Source: Oreocharis arfaki
Lineage: Eukaryota > Chordata > Aves > Passeriformes > Paramythiidae
NCBI GenBank assembly: GCA_013398015.1
Contig: VZRR01003432.1
Coordinates: forward strand, 6,804-70,803
DNA length: 64,000 bases
Reading direction: 5' to 3'
Below are positions 1 through 10,801 of this stretch, piece after piece. The stretch's first letter is position 1. Every line of letters begins with the position of its first letter. Under the pieces are notes generated by a model. It saw only the letters and a program-made list of their open reading frames with translations. It was not told the DNA's origin and made no database searches. The translations under genes were made by a program, and so were the position numbers.

Positions 1-1636
1 AAAAAAAAATAAATCAGGTTAAATGAGATATTTATTACGAATACCTGGACAAGCAGCAACACCGAACATCTTCTCATCATGAAAGAGAAGTGAGCCAAGT
101 TGACAATTCTCCACTGCCCAGCTGGATGAGGGGAGGGAGAGAGCAGCTTTGGTGGGTACCAGGGGCAACCCACCACATTCCGTGTCCCATCCCCCTGCTC
201 TGGAAGCCCCCATGATGGCCGCTGGTCACCCACAGCGTAGTGCCCCTGGAGACGTGGCAGGCCACCGATGCAGGCCTGCCACTGTGGATTTGAAGCCCTC
301 ATAGTGCATGTTGTCTTAAAATCCACCCTGCCCTGTGTTGCTGGTTGGTGCCTGGAGGCACTGGGCTCCCCCAGGGCTGAGGTGGGCACGAGTGTCTTTG
401 AGCAGGCTGCTGGGGCTCTGGGATGTTATGGAAATGCAGCTGCTGGAAGAGGACCTGCAGGGAGCAGGCGTAGCTCCTCCTCTGCTTACTGAAGAGAACG
501 TGGTCCCCAGATGAACTCTCCAGAGTATCCTGGCCTAAAAAGACAGCAGACAAATTCTTTCGAGTTAGCAACATGTGGGCCGCTTTCTCCCCTTTTGGCT
601 TGGTGAGGAGTCAGGTGGGTTTTCCCCCCAGCCAGGCCTGTCTTTGAGTTCTGCAATGCATGCTGAGGTCTTAAGCCACCATTAGTCATGAAGGCACAGC
701 CTTTGTCTCAGGGGAGATGGGGATTTTGAGGGGATTTTGGACACATGTCTGGAAGGCAGCATTAGAGAATAATTGTTGCATGCAGCATGCTATTTCTGGA
801 AACCTTCCCTCCTCAGCAGTCATGTTCCTCGATCTTCCTTGATTTAGTGATTCAAAACTCCAATTTCCTTCTGTATTTGAACTCGTACACAGTGTTTTAT
901 TCCCATTTCTGCTTTCAGTCTATTCTACGACATTGGGCAAAGCCGTTCAATGTTTTTCTGTTGTTTCCTCTTTCACCCAGTGTCCATCACATCACGCTGC
1001 ATTTTAACTGTAAACATGTGGGGTTTGGATTAGACAGTGAGAGCTGGTTTTGAATAAGGATGATCTTTCAATCCGCAGTTGTACAACAGAAGAAGGTTCT
1101 GCTGTCAGGCCCTGCGCCCTGCCCAGATCTGGTCACTGGATAACCATGAGGTTTTGCCAGTGGCAATAAATGTTCTGCTCTGTTTCTGGTGAGACTTTTC
1201 TGTGCTTTAGTCTCCTTTACTTTATGCAGGTTGAAATAGATATTTTGGAGATTGGGACAAGAATGGTAGTGCAAGTAATTGTATAGTCAAAGCCAAACAC
1301 AGTTAATAAGGGTTGATGTATTTTTAATATGGCCTAGACAGAATTGATCCACTTTTCACTGCTTGGTCTGCTATGCAGAGTTCATCCCTGGCCTGTGAGA
1401 GATGAGTTCTCTGGTTTTCTGATCATTGCCAGCCCACTGGTGATGGGTGCATTGAAATTACCGTCTGGAATGGCAGAAGACCAAGATTTCTTCTCCTGTT
1501 GGTAGAGGATTACCAGGAAGAGCTCAAAGGTTAATGGTGCATGATTAACACCCACATGGGAAAAAGCCCCTAAAGGATGCCCTACGGCCCAATTCCCTCC
1601 CCACACACCACCATTCTGATCCTCTAACAGCTGAAT
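1..1636. other. Non-genic single-copy sequence
   Basis: The window opens with a run of nine A, which could be the tail of a retroelement lying to the left, but too little is present to say. Positions 250-500 are more GC-rich than the surroundings. Short open frames on both strands (up to 91 codons) read as low-complexity peptides and match nothing I recognise. I see no repeat family here. Confidence 0.5.
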
Positions 1637-1972
1637 TAGTGGACTTTCAGTACTTGAAGGGAACCTACAAGAAACATGGGGAGTGACTTTTTAGCAGGAC
1701 AAGGGGTAATGGCTTTAAACTGAACGAGTGCTGATTCAGCTTACTTATAAGAACTAATTTCTTTTACAATGAAGGTGGTGAAACACTGGAACATGTTGAC
1801 CAGAGAAGTTGTGGACACCCCATCCCTGTAAATATTCAAGGTCAGGTTGGATGGAGTTTTGAGCAACCTGGTCTTTTTGAAGATGTCGCTGCTCACAGCA
1901 GGGATAACTGGACAAGATGACCTTCAAAAGGTACCTTCTAATCCAAACTATTGTATTATTCTATGAATTTAC
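1637..1972 (+). mobile_element. CR1 LINE, 3' end fragment
   Basis: The sequence follows the avian CR1 3' region: a 'tttcagtacttgaaggg' start, a worn stretch, then 'gtggtgaaacactggaaca', 'ccccatccctg', 'aggtcaggttggatgg', 'gagcaacctgg' and a 'tgaccttcaaaaggtacct' block ending in 'attctatgaattt'. CR1 copies are usually truncated at the 5' end and finish in short 8-bp repeats; this one has a single worn repeat unit. Divergence from the usual consensus is clear, so it is an old insertion. It has no coding capacity. Confidence 0.9.
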
Positions 1973-3871
1973 AGCTAAGACAATCAGCAATGAATCAGCC
2001 TAATGGATCTGTGGCCCTTTTTGTCATCACAGGACATTAGTGCCTCTGGACCCAACTCTCAGCAAGTAAAAAGCAGGAATTTTTGAGCTGAATGCTCTGT
2101 GTCTGAGCACAGGAGACAACCTGATGCTGGTTATCTTCACATGAAGGCTAAGAAAACTGCAGCCTGATTTCCCTCCAGTTTTCAGTAGATCAGAGCTACT
2201 AAATCAGTCAGATTCTCACCTAATTTCTATGCAATTCACGCCCCTAAACACTGACTTTAGCAGCATTTCAGTGGGGCAGTGCCTGCTGCAAGACCGTGAT
2301 TCATATTTCTGAAGTTACACAGCTGTACTGATAAGGGTGGGGGAGAGAACAGCCCATTTTCCAAAGAAGAAAACCCCCAACTATAGAAATCAATAAATCC
2401 TCAGGAAAAAGAAAAAAAAGGTAGTTCGAGACCAAGTTTCTCTAAGATACTATCTTGCCCTTGTCTCTAATGTTTTAAGCATGTGATTTTTAAATCATAA
2501 ACATTTAGGCTAAGACCATAAAATTTTGGGTAGGTATATAGCAAGCAGTGTAACATTGAAGACAGATCATTCTCTGAGTAAATAAGAAAGTATTTATAAG
2601 TTTGTGCTCACAAATATACCTATATCTTGAGAAGATAATTCTTCTTGTATTTGTAATATTACTTCATCATGAGGAAACTGGAAAATTTTGCTCAGCTTTA
2701 CAGAGCTGTAATACTTTTGTATAAACAACCCATTCAGTCCAGACAGCTACTTTAACTTCAGCTTAAATCCTGTTTGCTTCAAGCTTTGAGTTCCATTAGT
2801 GCTCTTTCAAGCAAAGCATAGGCTTAGCAGCTTTATTAGATCAATGCCCAGGACAGCTGGTGAGAATTCCAGCTATCAACGAGTCTCCAGCACAAAGACA
2901 ACTTCTTTGGTCTTCTTGTTGCCCCTAAAGCTGTTTTGCTCAGCTACAGGTGTGCACTTCTTTAACAGCCCATTTGGTGGGTTGTTTATAGCCTTGGGGG
3001 TCTCCAGTGCTAATGAATGTCTTTTCTCTATCACCCCCTGCCTGCTTGCACTGCATCCCCTGTCCCCATTCTCAAGGCCTCTGCTATCATATCAGCCTTG
3101 CTTTCCCCATATAATGTATCATTATCCTGGGGTCATAAATATTTCATTTAAGTGCAGAATAAGTATTGTCTATATAAAAAAATAAGGTTTTACCACATTA
3201 TTATAACAAAGAAAACAAATGAGGCAATAATGACCATGATCTCTAGAAAAACTGCTGTTAGAGCTGAGCAAGCTAAAGCAAAATTTTAGGCAAGCCAAGA
3301 CACGTTTGAACAAAGCCTGGCACGTCCTGAGGCCTCGCAGAGAAAGAATGAAGCCTGTCGTCTTTTATAGCAATGGCAAACCCGAATTTAATGGGATACA
3401 GGCAAACAGTGAAATAAAATCATTAAATAGGCTTGGTGCCCAAATTGAATATTGAGAAACAGCACTAACAACCTGTTGTTAGCCTGGTGACTCCTCTTTC
3501 AGGATACCCTATTTTAGGACATGAAGCACTATATCCAATATCTGTTTAAAAAGACACAGAGTAGTTGCTCTGCATTATACTTACGTAAGAAGTCCATTAT
3601 CTCCTGAGAGAAGTCCAATTCCCCAAATGCTATGCACCTTATATCATACCTTAGATAAGACACAGTTTTAGCTCTTGATTTAATTATCCTTTCCTTCCAA
3701 GTCTGTTCCAAAATATTAAGTACATAGGCCTAAACAGTGAGCCAGTGGGCAGCAAGATCTTTCATCCTCTCTTTCAAAGTACAATGTTTTTTGGCCAATA
3801 TTCTTCTTTACTATAGAGAACCTTGGAGGTGTGCAGTGTGGAAGTCCGATCAAGGCGCTCTTGCTCTCTTT
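1973..3871. other. Non-genic AT-rich sequence
   Basis: No gene or repeat recognised. One open frame of 128 codons on the plus strand (2799-3185) begins at an unremarkable ATG, has no recognisable domain and is rich in Ser, Phe and Leu, as translated noncoding DNA often is. I do not treat it as a gene. Confidence 0.5.
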
Positions 3872-4112
3872 TCAGAATCACAGAATGGTTAGGTTTGGAA
3901 GGGACCCCTGGAGGTCATCTCATCCAGCCCCCCTGCACATGCAGGGCTACCTTGAGCCAGCTGTCCAGGTCCATGTCTAGATGTCTTTTGAATATCTTAG
4001 AGGATGGAGACCACAACCACTCTGGGACACCTGTGCCAGTGCTCCCTCATGTGAACAAAGTGTCTCCTGATGTTCAGGCAGTACCTCTTTTGTTTCTGTG
4101 TGTGCCCCATAC
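3872..4112 (-). mobile_element. CR1 LINE, 3' end fragment, reverse orientation
   Basis: Read on the plus strand this is the complement of a CR1 3' end: 'gaatcacagaatggttagg', 'ttggaagggacccctgga', 'tcatctcatccagcccccc', then 'ggagaccacaaccactctg', 'acctgtgccagtg' and 'tcctgatgttcaggcagta'. These are the classic complementary-strand CR1 words in family order. Similarity fades soon after 4100, giving a 5'-truncated copy of about 240 bp. The element lies head to head with the plus-strand copy that starts near 4475. Confidence 0.92.
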
Positions 4113-4474
4113 TACAGCATGACTGTACAGGCACTTCAGAGAGGTTCCCCAGAACCTTGAGTTCCTGGAGATAGTTTGGAGGATTTCTCCGTAGTGGTGT
4201 CTTCCAGGCATATCCTTGCTTATGTGCTGGAGGTCCCTTCCATGACATCACTCCACATGCCCTTTGCTCAGTGACTTTGTCCATCTCTCCTTCACAAGAC
4301 TGCTAGTTACTGTTCCCTTAATTTTCCTGAATTTAAAGCTCTCCTTATGAGGTCAGCTGTCATGATGAAAGTGACTTCTCTCTGCTTAGCAAGCATCTTC
4401 CAACCAGACAGTGTCCCATGGTCATTGAACCCAAACTCCTGTCACAAACACCAGCACACAGAGAGCGAGGTGGA
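4113..4474. other. Spacer between two head-to-head CR1 copies
   Basis: About 360 bp separates the truncated 5' ends of two CR1 copies pointing away from each other. I see no clear CR1 words here and no other repeat family. It may include strongly decayed parts of either element; this cannot be settled by eye. Confidence 0.4.
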
Positions 4475-5181
4475 CTCTGCACTTGGGATGGGGTAACCCT
4501 GGTTGTATCAGTAGACTGGAGAATGAGAGGTTGGAAAGCAATGCCAAAGAAAGGGACCTGGAGTTCCTGGCTGACAGAAAGTTGAACATGAGTCAGCAGT
4601 GCCCTGGCAGCCAGGAGGGCCAACCGTGTCCTGCAGGGCATCAGGCACAGCATCGCCAGCCCGGCAAGGGAGGGGATTATCTCACCTGGAATATTGTGTG
4701 CAGTTTTGGGCACCACAATATAAGAAAGACATGAGAGAGCGTGCAAAGGAAGGCAATGGAGATGATGAGGGGCCTTGAGGGGAAGCTTTACAAGGAGTGG
4801 CTGAGGGCACTTTGTCTGTTCAGCATGGAAAAGAGGAGACTGAGGGGAGCCCTCATTGCAGTCTGCAACCTCACCATGAGGGGAAGAGGAGGGGGAGCAC
4901 TGATCTCTTCTCTCTGGTCACCAGTGACAAGTCCTGAGGAAATGGCCTGAAGTTTTGTCAGGGGATGTTTAGGTCAAATATTAGGAAAAGGCTCTTCACC
5001 CAGAGGATGGTTGGACACTGGAACAGGTTCCCCAGGGAAGTGGTCACAGCACCAGCCTGACAGAGTTCAAGAAGCATTGGAACAGTGCTATCAGGCATTG
5101 GGATGGTTCTGTGCAGGGCTAGGAGTTGGATTCCATGATCCTCAGGGGTCCCTTCCAACTCAGCATCTTCTGTGATTCTGA
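4475..5181 (+). mobile_element. CR1 LINE, 3' part with end of the ORF2 frame
   Basis: This is the best preserved CR1 copy in the window, about 700 bp. The first half keeps two pieces of the C-terminal part of ORF2. Around 4560-4620 it reads DLEFLADRKLNMSQQCPGS. From about 4741 it reads MQRKAMEMMRGLEGKLYKEW, followed by LCLFSMEKRRLRGAL. Both are hallmark avian CR1 strings. The pieces lie in different frames, and the 'aagacatgagagagcgt' join suggests a small deletion between them. The 3' region runs through 'ggttggacactggaacagg', 'ttccccagggaagtggtca' and 'gggtcccttccaactcag' to 'ttctgtgattctgat'. The copy is 5'-truncated and has no intact frame. Its tail is the same type as that of the SINE at 40.4 kb. 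Confidence 0.95.
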
Positions 5182-7194
5182 TCCACAGCCAATTACTGAC
5201 TTGTCCTATTAGCACCCTTCTCACCTCCTTTCCAGCAGGATTGAGGAGAGCACCACGTGGGTCCCCATGCCCTTGCCTACTGCCCACAGAGCTCTGTGGT
5301 CACTTTTGATATTGTCTGGGTTTCCCCTGGCAGTGCTGTTTGTGCCCACACGGAATAACAGCAGGAGACAGGGGGTGGTGGTCAGAGGACCAGATGAGCT
5401 CTCTCCACAACACCTGGATCCTGGCCCATGGCAAGCAGCAAGGCTCTATAGATGTTTGATCAGGTTGGCAGACAGGTGCCTCTGTCCCCCCCGCTGCAGG
5501 CTGTTTCTTTCTGATGGTCTTGCATGATTTAAGGCTGAGTGGACCAGGCCTTTTACTTGTTGTCACATCTGTTTCCCCTTCACCTTCGATGGTGGTAAAT
5601 GCATTTTGCAGCTGTAAGCCCTTAGATGAGGCAGAAGCCTTCACCCTGGTGCCAGAATTCACTGGCTTCCACTCTTCCCCTTCTCCAGAAGTTTTGCTTA
5701 CCTTACTAGAGGGGGGTAGACACTGCCTGCTTCTCTACTGCAGGATCGTGGAGACAGTCAGCAGCAAGAAAGGTGAACTTTGGTTTGGAAGTTCATCTGC
5801 CCTATCTTATATATTGGTTTTAGGGTGAGATAACATAGTTCCTCAAAGAGTCTGCTCTTCTCCAGTGACTGCAAAGCTGTTCTAGATAGAGGAATGTTAC
5901 ACAAATTTTTTTTTCTTTTTTTCCTTTTTTTGTGGTGTGTGACATAAGGGCTTATAAAGTAGCTGCAAATTAGGAACAGTAAGAATTAAGTCACATTCCT
6001 GCATGCACTGTAAAAAATGACAGGGAAAATGGAGATAAAGAGTGAACTCTGACCACGTAATCTTACTGCTGGTTTTCAGTATTTAAAAAACATTTTGGTG
6101 ATGATGTGCCAGCAAACACTGATTTTTAAAAAATACTGGGTGATCTCTGGATCAAAAAGTGTTGATGAATACGACACTAGGTGGCATTGTATAAATACAT
6201 TTAAAGTCCTGCACTTTTTCTGTTTCAAAGGAGTTATAAGGTATGAAAAATTTATTGAATTGTGTGGGATTTGTTCACTAATTTTTGTTCTCTGGTCATT
6301 GTAGTCTGAGATTTAGCATTACTGGAATGCGGGGAGTAGTCTGGGAGTAGTCTACTGATAAGCTACATTTTATGGTTTTATCTGCTACTGAAAATCTACA
6401 GCTCACAATCTGTCTTTTATCAACGTATGATGTTTATTCCTGAATAACAGTGTCTTCTAGAATATAAATGAGAATAGATCCATAGCTACTTATCTTTTGT
6501 GAGCAGCTTAGAGTATGACTGGTTCAGTCCCAAGGTGGACAATGGGTTTCTGTGGATCTCCACCCAGCATTCCTCTTCTGAAATAAATTTCACCTCCTTG
6601 TTTTTACGAACACTTGTGAGGTAGATTGTGCCTCCAAAGGATCACATCAGGACTGCATGATCACCCCACTTTGTGTAAATGGGGTTGAAATACTTACAAT
6701 ACCAAACAAGAGGATATTGATAGGTCACACAGGTGACAGGGTGAAATGACCCTGCTTTGTAAACGGTGGGAGATTTTGGGGTATCTGAAGTGTGAAATCA
6801 CTCAGTAGGATCATGTCCTGAGTGACTGGCAAAACTGGGGTGTGCAGAAAGATGCAAGGCTTTAAAGGCATCGAGGGAAACTTTTTCTCGGAAGTGGCAA
6901 AATTTCACAGATCTGTTCTGGAGTTGGACTAATGCTTAATAAAAGGTACAGGGCAGGAGAACAAATCCTCCTAATTGCTCAGGCCTCCTGGGCAGACCTT
7001 GGGGGGAAACATCAGGTCTTGGGGAACATTATCAGTTCAACTGATACCAGGAAATGGGCTGTGATCAACCCATGCAAAAGTGACTGGAGTCAACACAGTG
7101 GAGTCTTCAAAAACCTGGTCAAAAACTAGGAAGGTTCTCGTGCGTTTTCTGGGAAATCATTATGACTGGACACCTCAGAAGTGCTGGCATTCCA
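5182..7194. other. Non-genic sequence, possibly including decayed CR1 at its right edge
   Basis: From 5182 to about 5830 the sequence is moderately GC-rich with overlapping open frames on both strands (up to 120 codons) that I do not recognise. A pyrimidine tract lies at 5906-5931. From about 6925 to 7194 the plus strand has a long, nearly open stretch (for example residues QILLIAQASWADLGGKHQVL) that leads without a visible break into the CR1 endonuclease-like region at 7195. It may be the upstream part of the same element, but I cannot identify it firmly. Confidence 0.4.
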
Positions 7195-8340
7195 ACAGTG
7201 CAGTACAGCAAGCAGAAGGAATTAGAGGTCTGTGTGCAGTAGCAGGGCCACAGCCTCTTTAGGATCATGGTGAGATATTTCACACTACTGGAGTGCTCTG
7301 AAGGTTGGCTACAGGCTCCATAGGAAGGAGGTAAGGAGAGGGAACTGCCCTATATGAGAGAGAGCATTGGGAACACACTGAGCGCTGCATTGGCATGAGT
7401 GATAAGCCATAAACTGAGAGCTTATGGGTCAGGATTAGAAGGTGGTGTTGTTGCAGATTTCTGCTACAGACCACCTGATGAGGTAAAACTAGTTGAGATC
7501 TTCCTCAGTCAGCTGGAAGAAGTCTCACACTCGCAGGTCCTGATCTTCATGGGGAACTTTAAGTACCTTGATGTCTCCTGGAAGGACAATCAGCAGACAA
7601 ATGAGTTGTAGGTGTCCTAAAGAGACATCAGTGCACAACTGTGTCCAGCTATGTCCAGGGCAGGGAAAAAAAAAAGCCAAAACAGAAATAGACTTTACCT
7701 TGCTTATCTGGGACAGCTCTTTTTTTACAGTAATGATAAAGGTCAGCAGCAAACCCTGGTGATGAGGAAAACAGGATGGATGCCTTGGCTAGTCATGCTC
7801 TCTCAGTTAAGTTTTTGTATTTCTTTCCCCCAGTGTCACTCCTGTCACCCAGTGTCACTTCAGATGATCAAGAAGTGGGATTTGAGAACTGCAGGCTGCT
7901 CAGCCTCACATTGAGAAGGCAATACTCCTGAAACCCATTTCTAAACACATTAAGTTCAAGAAGGTGATTGGGAGTAGTCAGCATAGGTTAAAGAAAGGGG
8001 AGTCTTGCCAGACTGAAGGAAGAGCCTTCTAAAAAGAAATGATGAACTCGATGGATGAGGAGAGACCATATGGCTTTTGACACTCCATTCTGTGGCATCC
8101 TCATAGGCAAGCTGATGAAACATAGAGTAGATAAATAAACAGGGAGGTGGACTGAAAACTGAACTGCAGGGGTAAAAGCGTTGTGAGCACCAGCAGGAAG
8201 TCCATGGAAATATTAAAAATCCAGGTGTAATTTGTAATCCTAGCAACCTGCTATTGATGACTCTGCTTTGAGCAAGGGCTTGGACTAAACAATCTCCAAG
8301 ACATCCCTATCTCAAATATTCTCAAATATGATTTTGTGAA
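7195..8340 (+). mobile_element. CR1-type LINE with decayed endonuclease and reverse transcriptase remnants
   Basis: From about 7225 to 7611 the plus strand resembles the CR1 ORF2 endonuclease region. A frame from 7399 has the words CYRPPD and LIFMGNFKYLDVSWKD, equivalent to the family's YRPPD and GDFN..D blocks; the usual Asp of GDFN is Asn here. From about 7900 to 8210 remnants of the reverse transcriptase appear in shifting frames: KKVIGSSQH, then AFDT, then ILIGKLMKH. The stretch before AFDT that should carry the first catalytic Asp is missing. After about 8215 the sequence jumps to the 3' tail ('ctgctttgagcaagggctt', 'ggactaaacaatctcc', ending 'gattttgtgaa'), so most of the later ORF2 and 3' region is deleted. 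Many stops and frameshifts make it inactive. Confidence 0.8.
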
Positions 8341-10750
8341 CAGCACCTTCTCTGTAGGTCTCACTTAGCCTGTAGCTCAAGCCTCCAATTTCATAAGCAT
8401 CTGTTAAGATTTTGGACAGGACAGAGTGATCCGTGTCCTGCAGGACTGCCTCCAAACTGTTGTCCCATTACTCAGGGAGACAAGTGGCAGATATGTGCAG
8501 CCTCATTTTGGGGAAAAGGAAAACTCTCATTTTGGTTATGGAAAGAGCTGTTTTTATAGCTATAGGCTGGCATATAAATATTGGTAATGCTGGAGTGTGC
8601 AAGAGTCAAAAAATGCTTGTAGGCATTTAATACACTTCTGATACTTAGAATGAAACTTCTTACACTGAAGTGATTTCACACTAGAAATATTTTAAGGCTT
8701 TGTGGCTAGCACAACAGTGTTGCTGATAACTGAACTGCCATGCCATGTTAGTAGTACTGCTGCTAGACGTAGGAAATTTATTTGTCTTAACACACTTAAA
8801 GCAGCAGGCTTCCTGGGACTCATCCTGCTGTAGATCCATGCAACCCAAACAAACAAGCATGTGTATTGGGGCTAGGAATTTGCAATGTGTTGGGAGAAAA
8901 CCATCCTTGCTCACCCTGAGGGACCTACAGTGGCAGACCAAGCTATTTTGATGGTCCTGCTCATATGGGGGGAGGTTTACATGGGCAATGCAAAAGCAAA
9001 AGTGATCTTCTAGAAATTTTTAGGGAATAGAACTGGTAGAAGTTATTTCTTTTAAAATAAGGGTTGTTTTCCTCATGGTCAGTTTTGTTATCTTTCAAAT
9101 ACACTTTCCAAGATTAAAAAATAAATTAATTTAAAGAAAGAAATGGCAATCTGTATCAGCGTTGTAGCTCACTGTTTTGTGATATTGTTTATTTTAGCTA
9201 AGCTTTAAACAAAGCAAACTTTTTAAAGCTATTCAATGGTTTTAGAAAAGTGGCTGTGATAGGTGGTGATTTACAGTATGTTTTTCACAAGATGAAAATA
9301 AAGAAACCAAACCATTAAAAAAAAAGCAGTTAAGCTGAACCCTGTGAAACAGTCTAATTATTTTTTATTGTTTTACTTTAAAAGCTTAATTCAGTCTTAT
9401 GCTCTCTGGAGGAAAATTGAATGCTGCAAGGATTAACAGACATTAGCAATTGAACTGGCCAAGGAAAAGTTTCCTGTGTTTGCCTGTCCTCTCCTAATGC
9501 GTTTTTGGCCAATATATCTTGTTTTGCTGTGTTAATGGATTATTGTTCCTATTTCATATGAGACAGTAGGGATATGAGAGAATGTTGAGATCATGGGGCA
9601 ATAGAAGTATATTAGCACAAAGACCAATTATTTCTATCTTTCATAGCCAGAGGGAATGGTGCAACATCTGTTCCTAGCAACTGTGGAAAGTATTTGGTCA
9701 ACCTGCAAGTCAGTGATTATTGCATTGCACTGACGAGAGCCAGCGTCACACGATTTCAGACATATGGAAGGTGACTGCTGGGTTGAATTCTAATCTGAGT
9801 TGCAGAGCTGAGACAAAAATTGACAGTAAATCGTTTATATGGCAAATTTGGATTCCTTTCTGCCTGTGGGATTTTTTAAAAATCTTTTTTGAGGGTCTTA
9901 AGCTATTGTCTTTAACTGCAATAAGTGATCCCATTCTTAGAAAAGGATACAGAACCTCCTGGGGCTGTTTTTAGCCAGCACCTACAAATTGCCTGCTCAT
10001 CAAGCAAAATAATAATTCATGTATATTCATGGATGTGTTTTCCTTTTACTCATTTTTCTTTGAGATAAAGCTGCGACACGGTAACCAGCATAGTGCCTTT
10101 TTTTTTTTTTTTTTTTAAATTTTCAGAACTAATAGGTGAAATAGCTTGTCAGTAATGTTTTCAGAGGTTGCTTTTTCTCTTGCAATTGTCACATTGCTGC
10201 AAGGGCACAGAAACAGCTTTTCTGACCCTTGGTATGACTGAAGAGCAGAGAAGGAGAGTTGCAGGGCAAAAGCCTCCCAAACCACAGTTGCTACTTGAGG
10301 AACAGAGCCCTTGCACAAACCTGCAGATCTACCAACTTTTTCCCCCTTCTTCCTACCACTGGTCATTTATTCTATCTCTGCTCCCCAGGAAATATCTTAC
10401 CTCCTGAACTGAGTCAAATACTGAAGCTGCAACTGATGCAAGGGGTAAAAACTCTGGCAAGGAAAGTGAGAGTGCTCTATGACATTTTTAAACTGTTCAT
10501 ATCAAATGAATTTTCTTTGGCACATAGAAGGCAAGTTTATCAGCCATGTTTTCAGGATTGATGATGGAATTTTTCACACAATTTCTAAAGAGGGAATCTG
10601 GGCCTGTCGAGTAGCCCTCATGGTCCCAGATCTCTCAGTGTCATGTTTCCTCCTGGATTTAACATGCAGGAGAAGACTCTTCCCATGAATAGATAACAAG
10701 CAACTTTCTGATGAGATTGCTCTAAAAATGCTATAAATCTTACCTAGGCT
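8341..10750. other. Non-genic, mostly AT-rich sequence
   Basis: No gene recognised. Positions about 9000-9560 are strongly AT-rich with several TAAT and AATTA cores. A 19-T run lies at 10098-10116. Short open frames near 10.2-10.6 kb (up to 100 codons) look like translated noncoding DNA. Confidence 0.5.
10098..10116. repeat. Poly-T tract, 19 T
   Basis: An uninterrupted run of 19 T. It could be the poly-A tail of a minus-strand retrocopy, but I see no recognisable body on the left or right, so it is listed only as a homopolymer. Confidence 0.9.
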
Positions 10751-10801
10751 TGTATTGGTTTTGGCTGGGATAGAGTTAATTCTAGTAGTTGTAAGTAGTT
10801 T
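10751..10801 (+). mobile_element. Stub of an avian endogenous retrovirus LTR (5' edge only)
   Basis: The words 'ggttttggctgggatagag' and 'ttaattctagtagttg' match the first 50 or so bases of a common avian LTR type that starts TGTCCTGGTTT..GGCTGGGATAGAGTTAATTTT. Here the edge reads 'tgtattggttttggctggg'. The match stops near 10800, and the rest of an LTR does not follow. It is related by type to the fuller LTR at 45.1 kb. Confidence 0.65.

Noticed and set aside
2799..3185. A 128-codon plus-strand open frame
   Set aside because: Residue composition is typical of random translation and there is no recognisable motif or gene structure.
4360..4746. A 128-codon minus-strand open frame
   Set aside because: Most of it is the antisense of the CR1 copy at 4475-5181; the rest is the spacer next to it. 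It is a shadow of the transposon.
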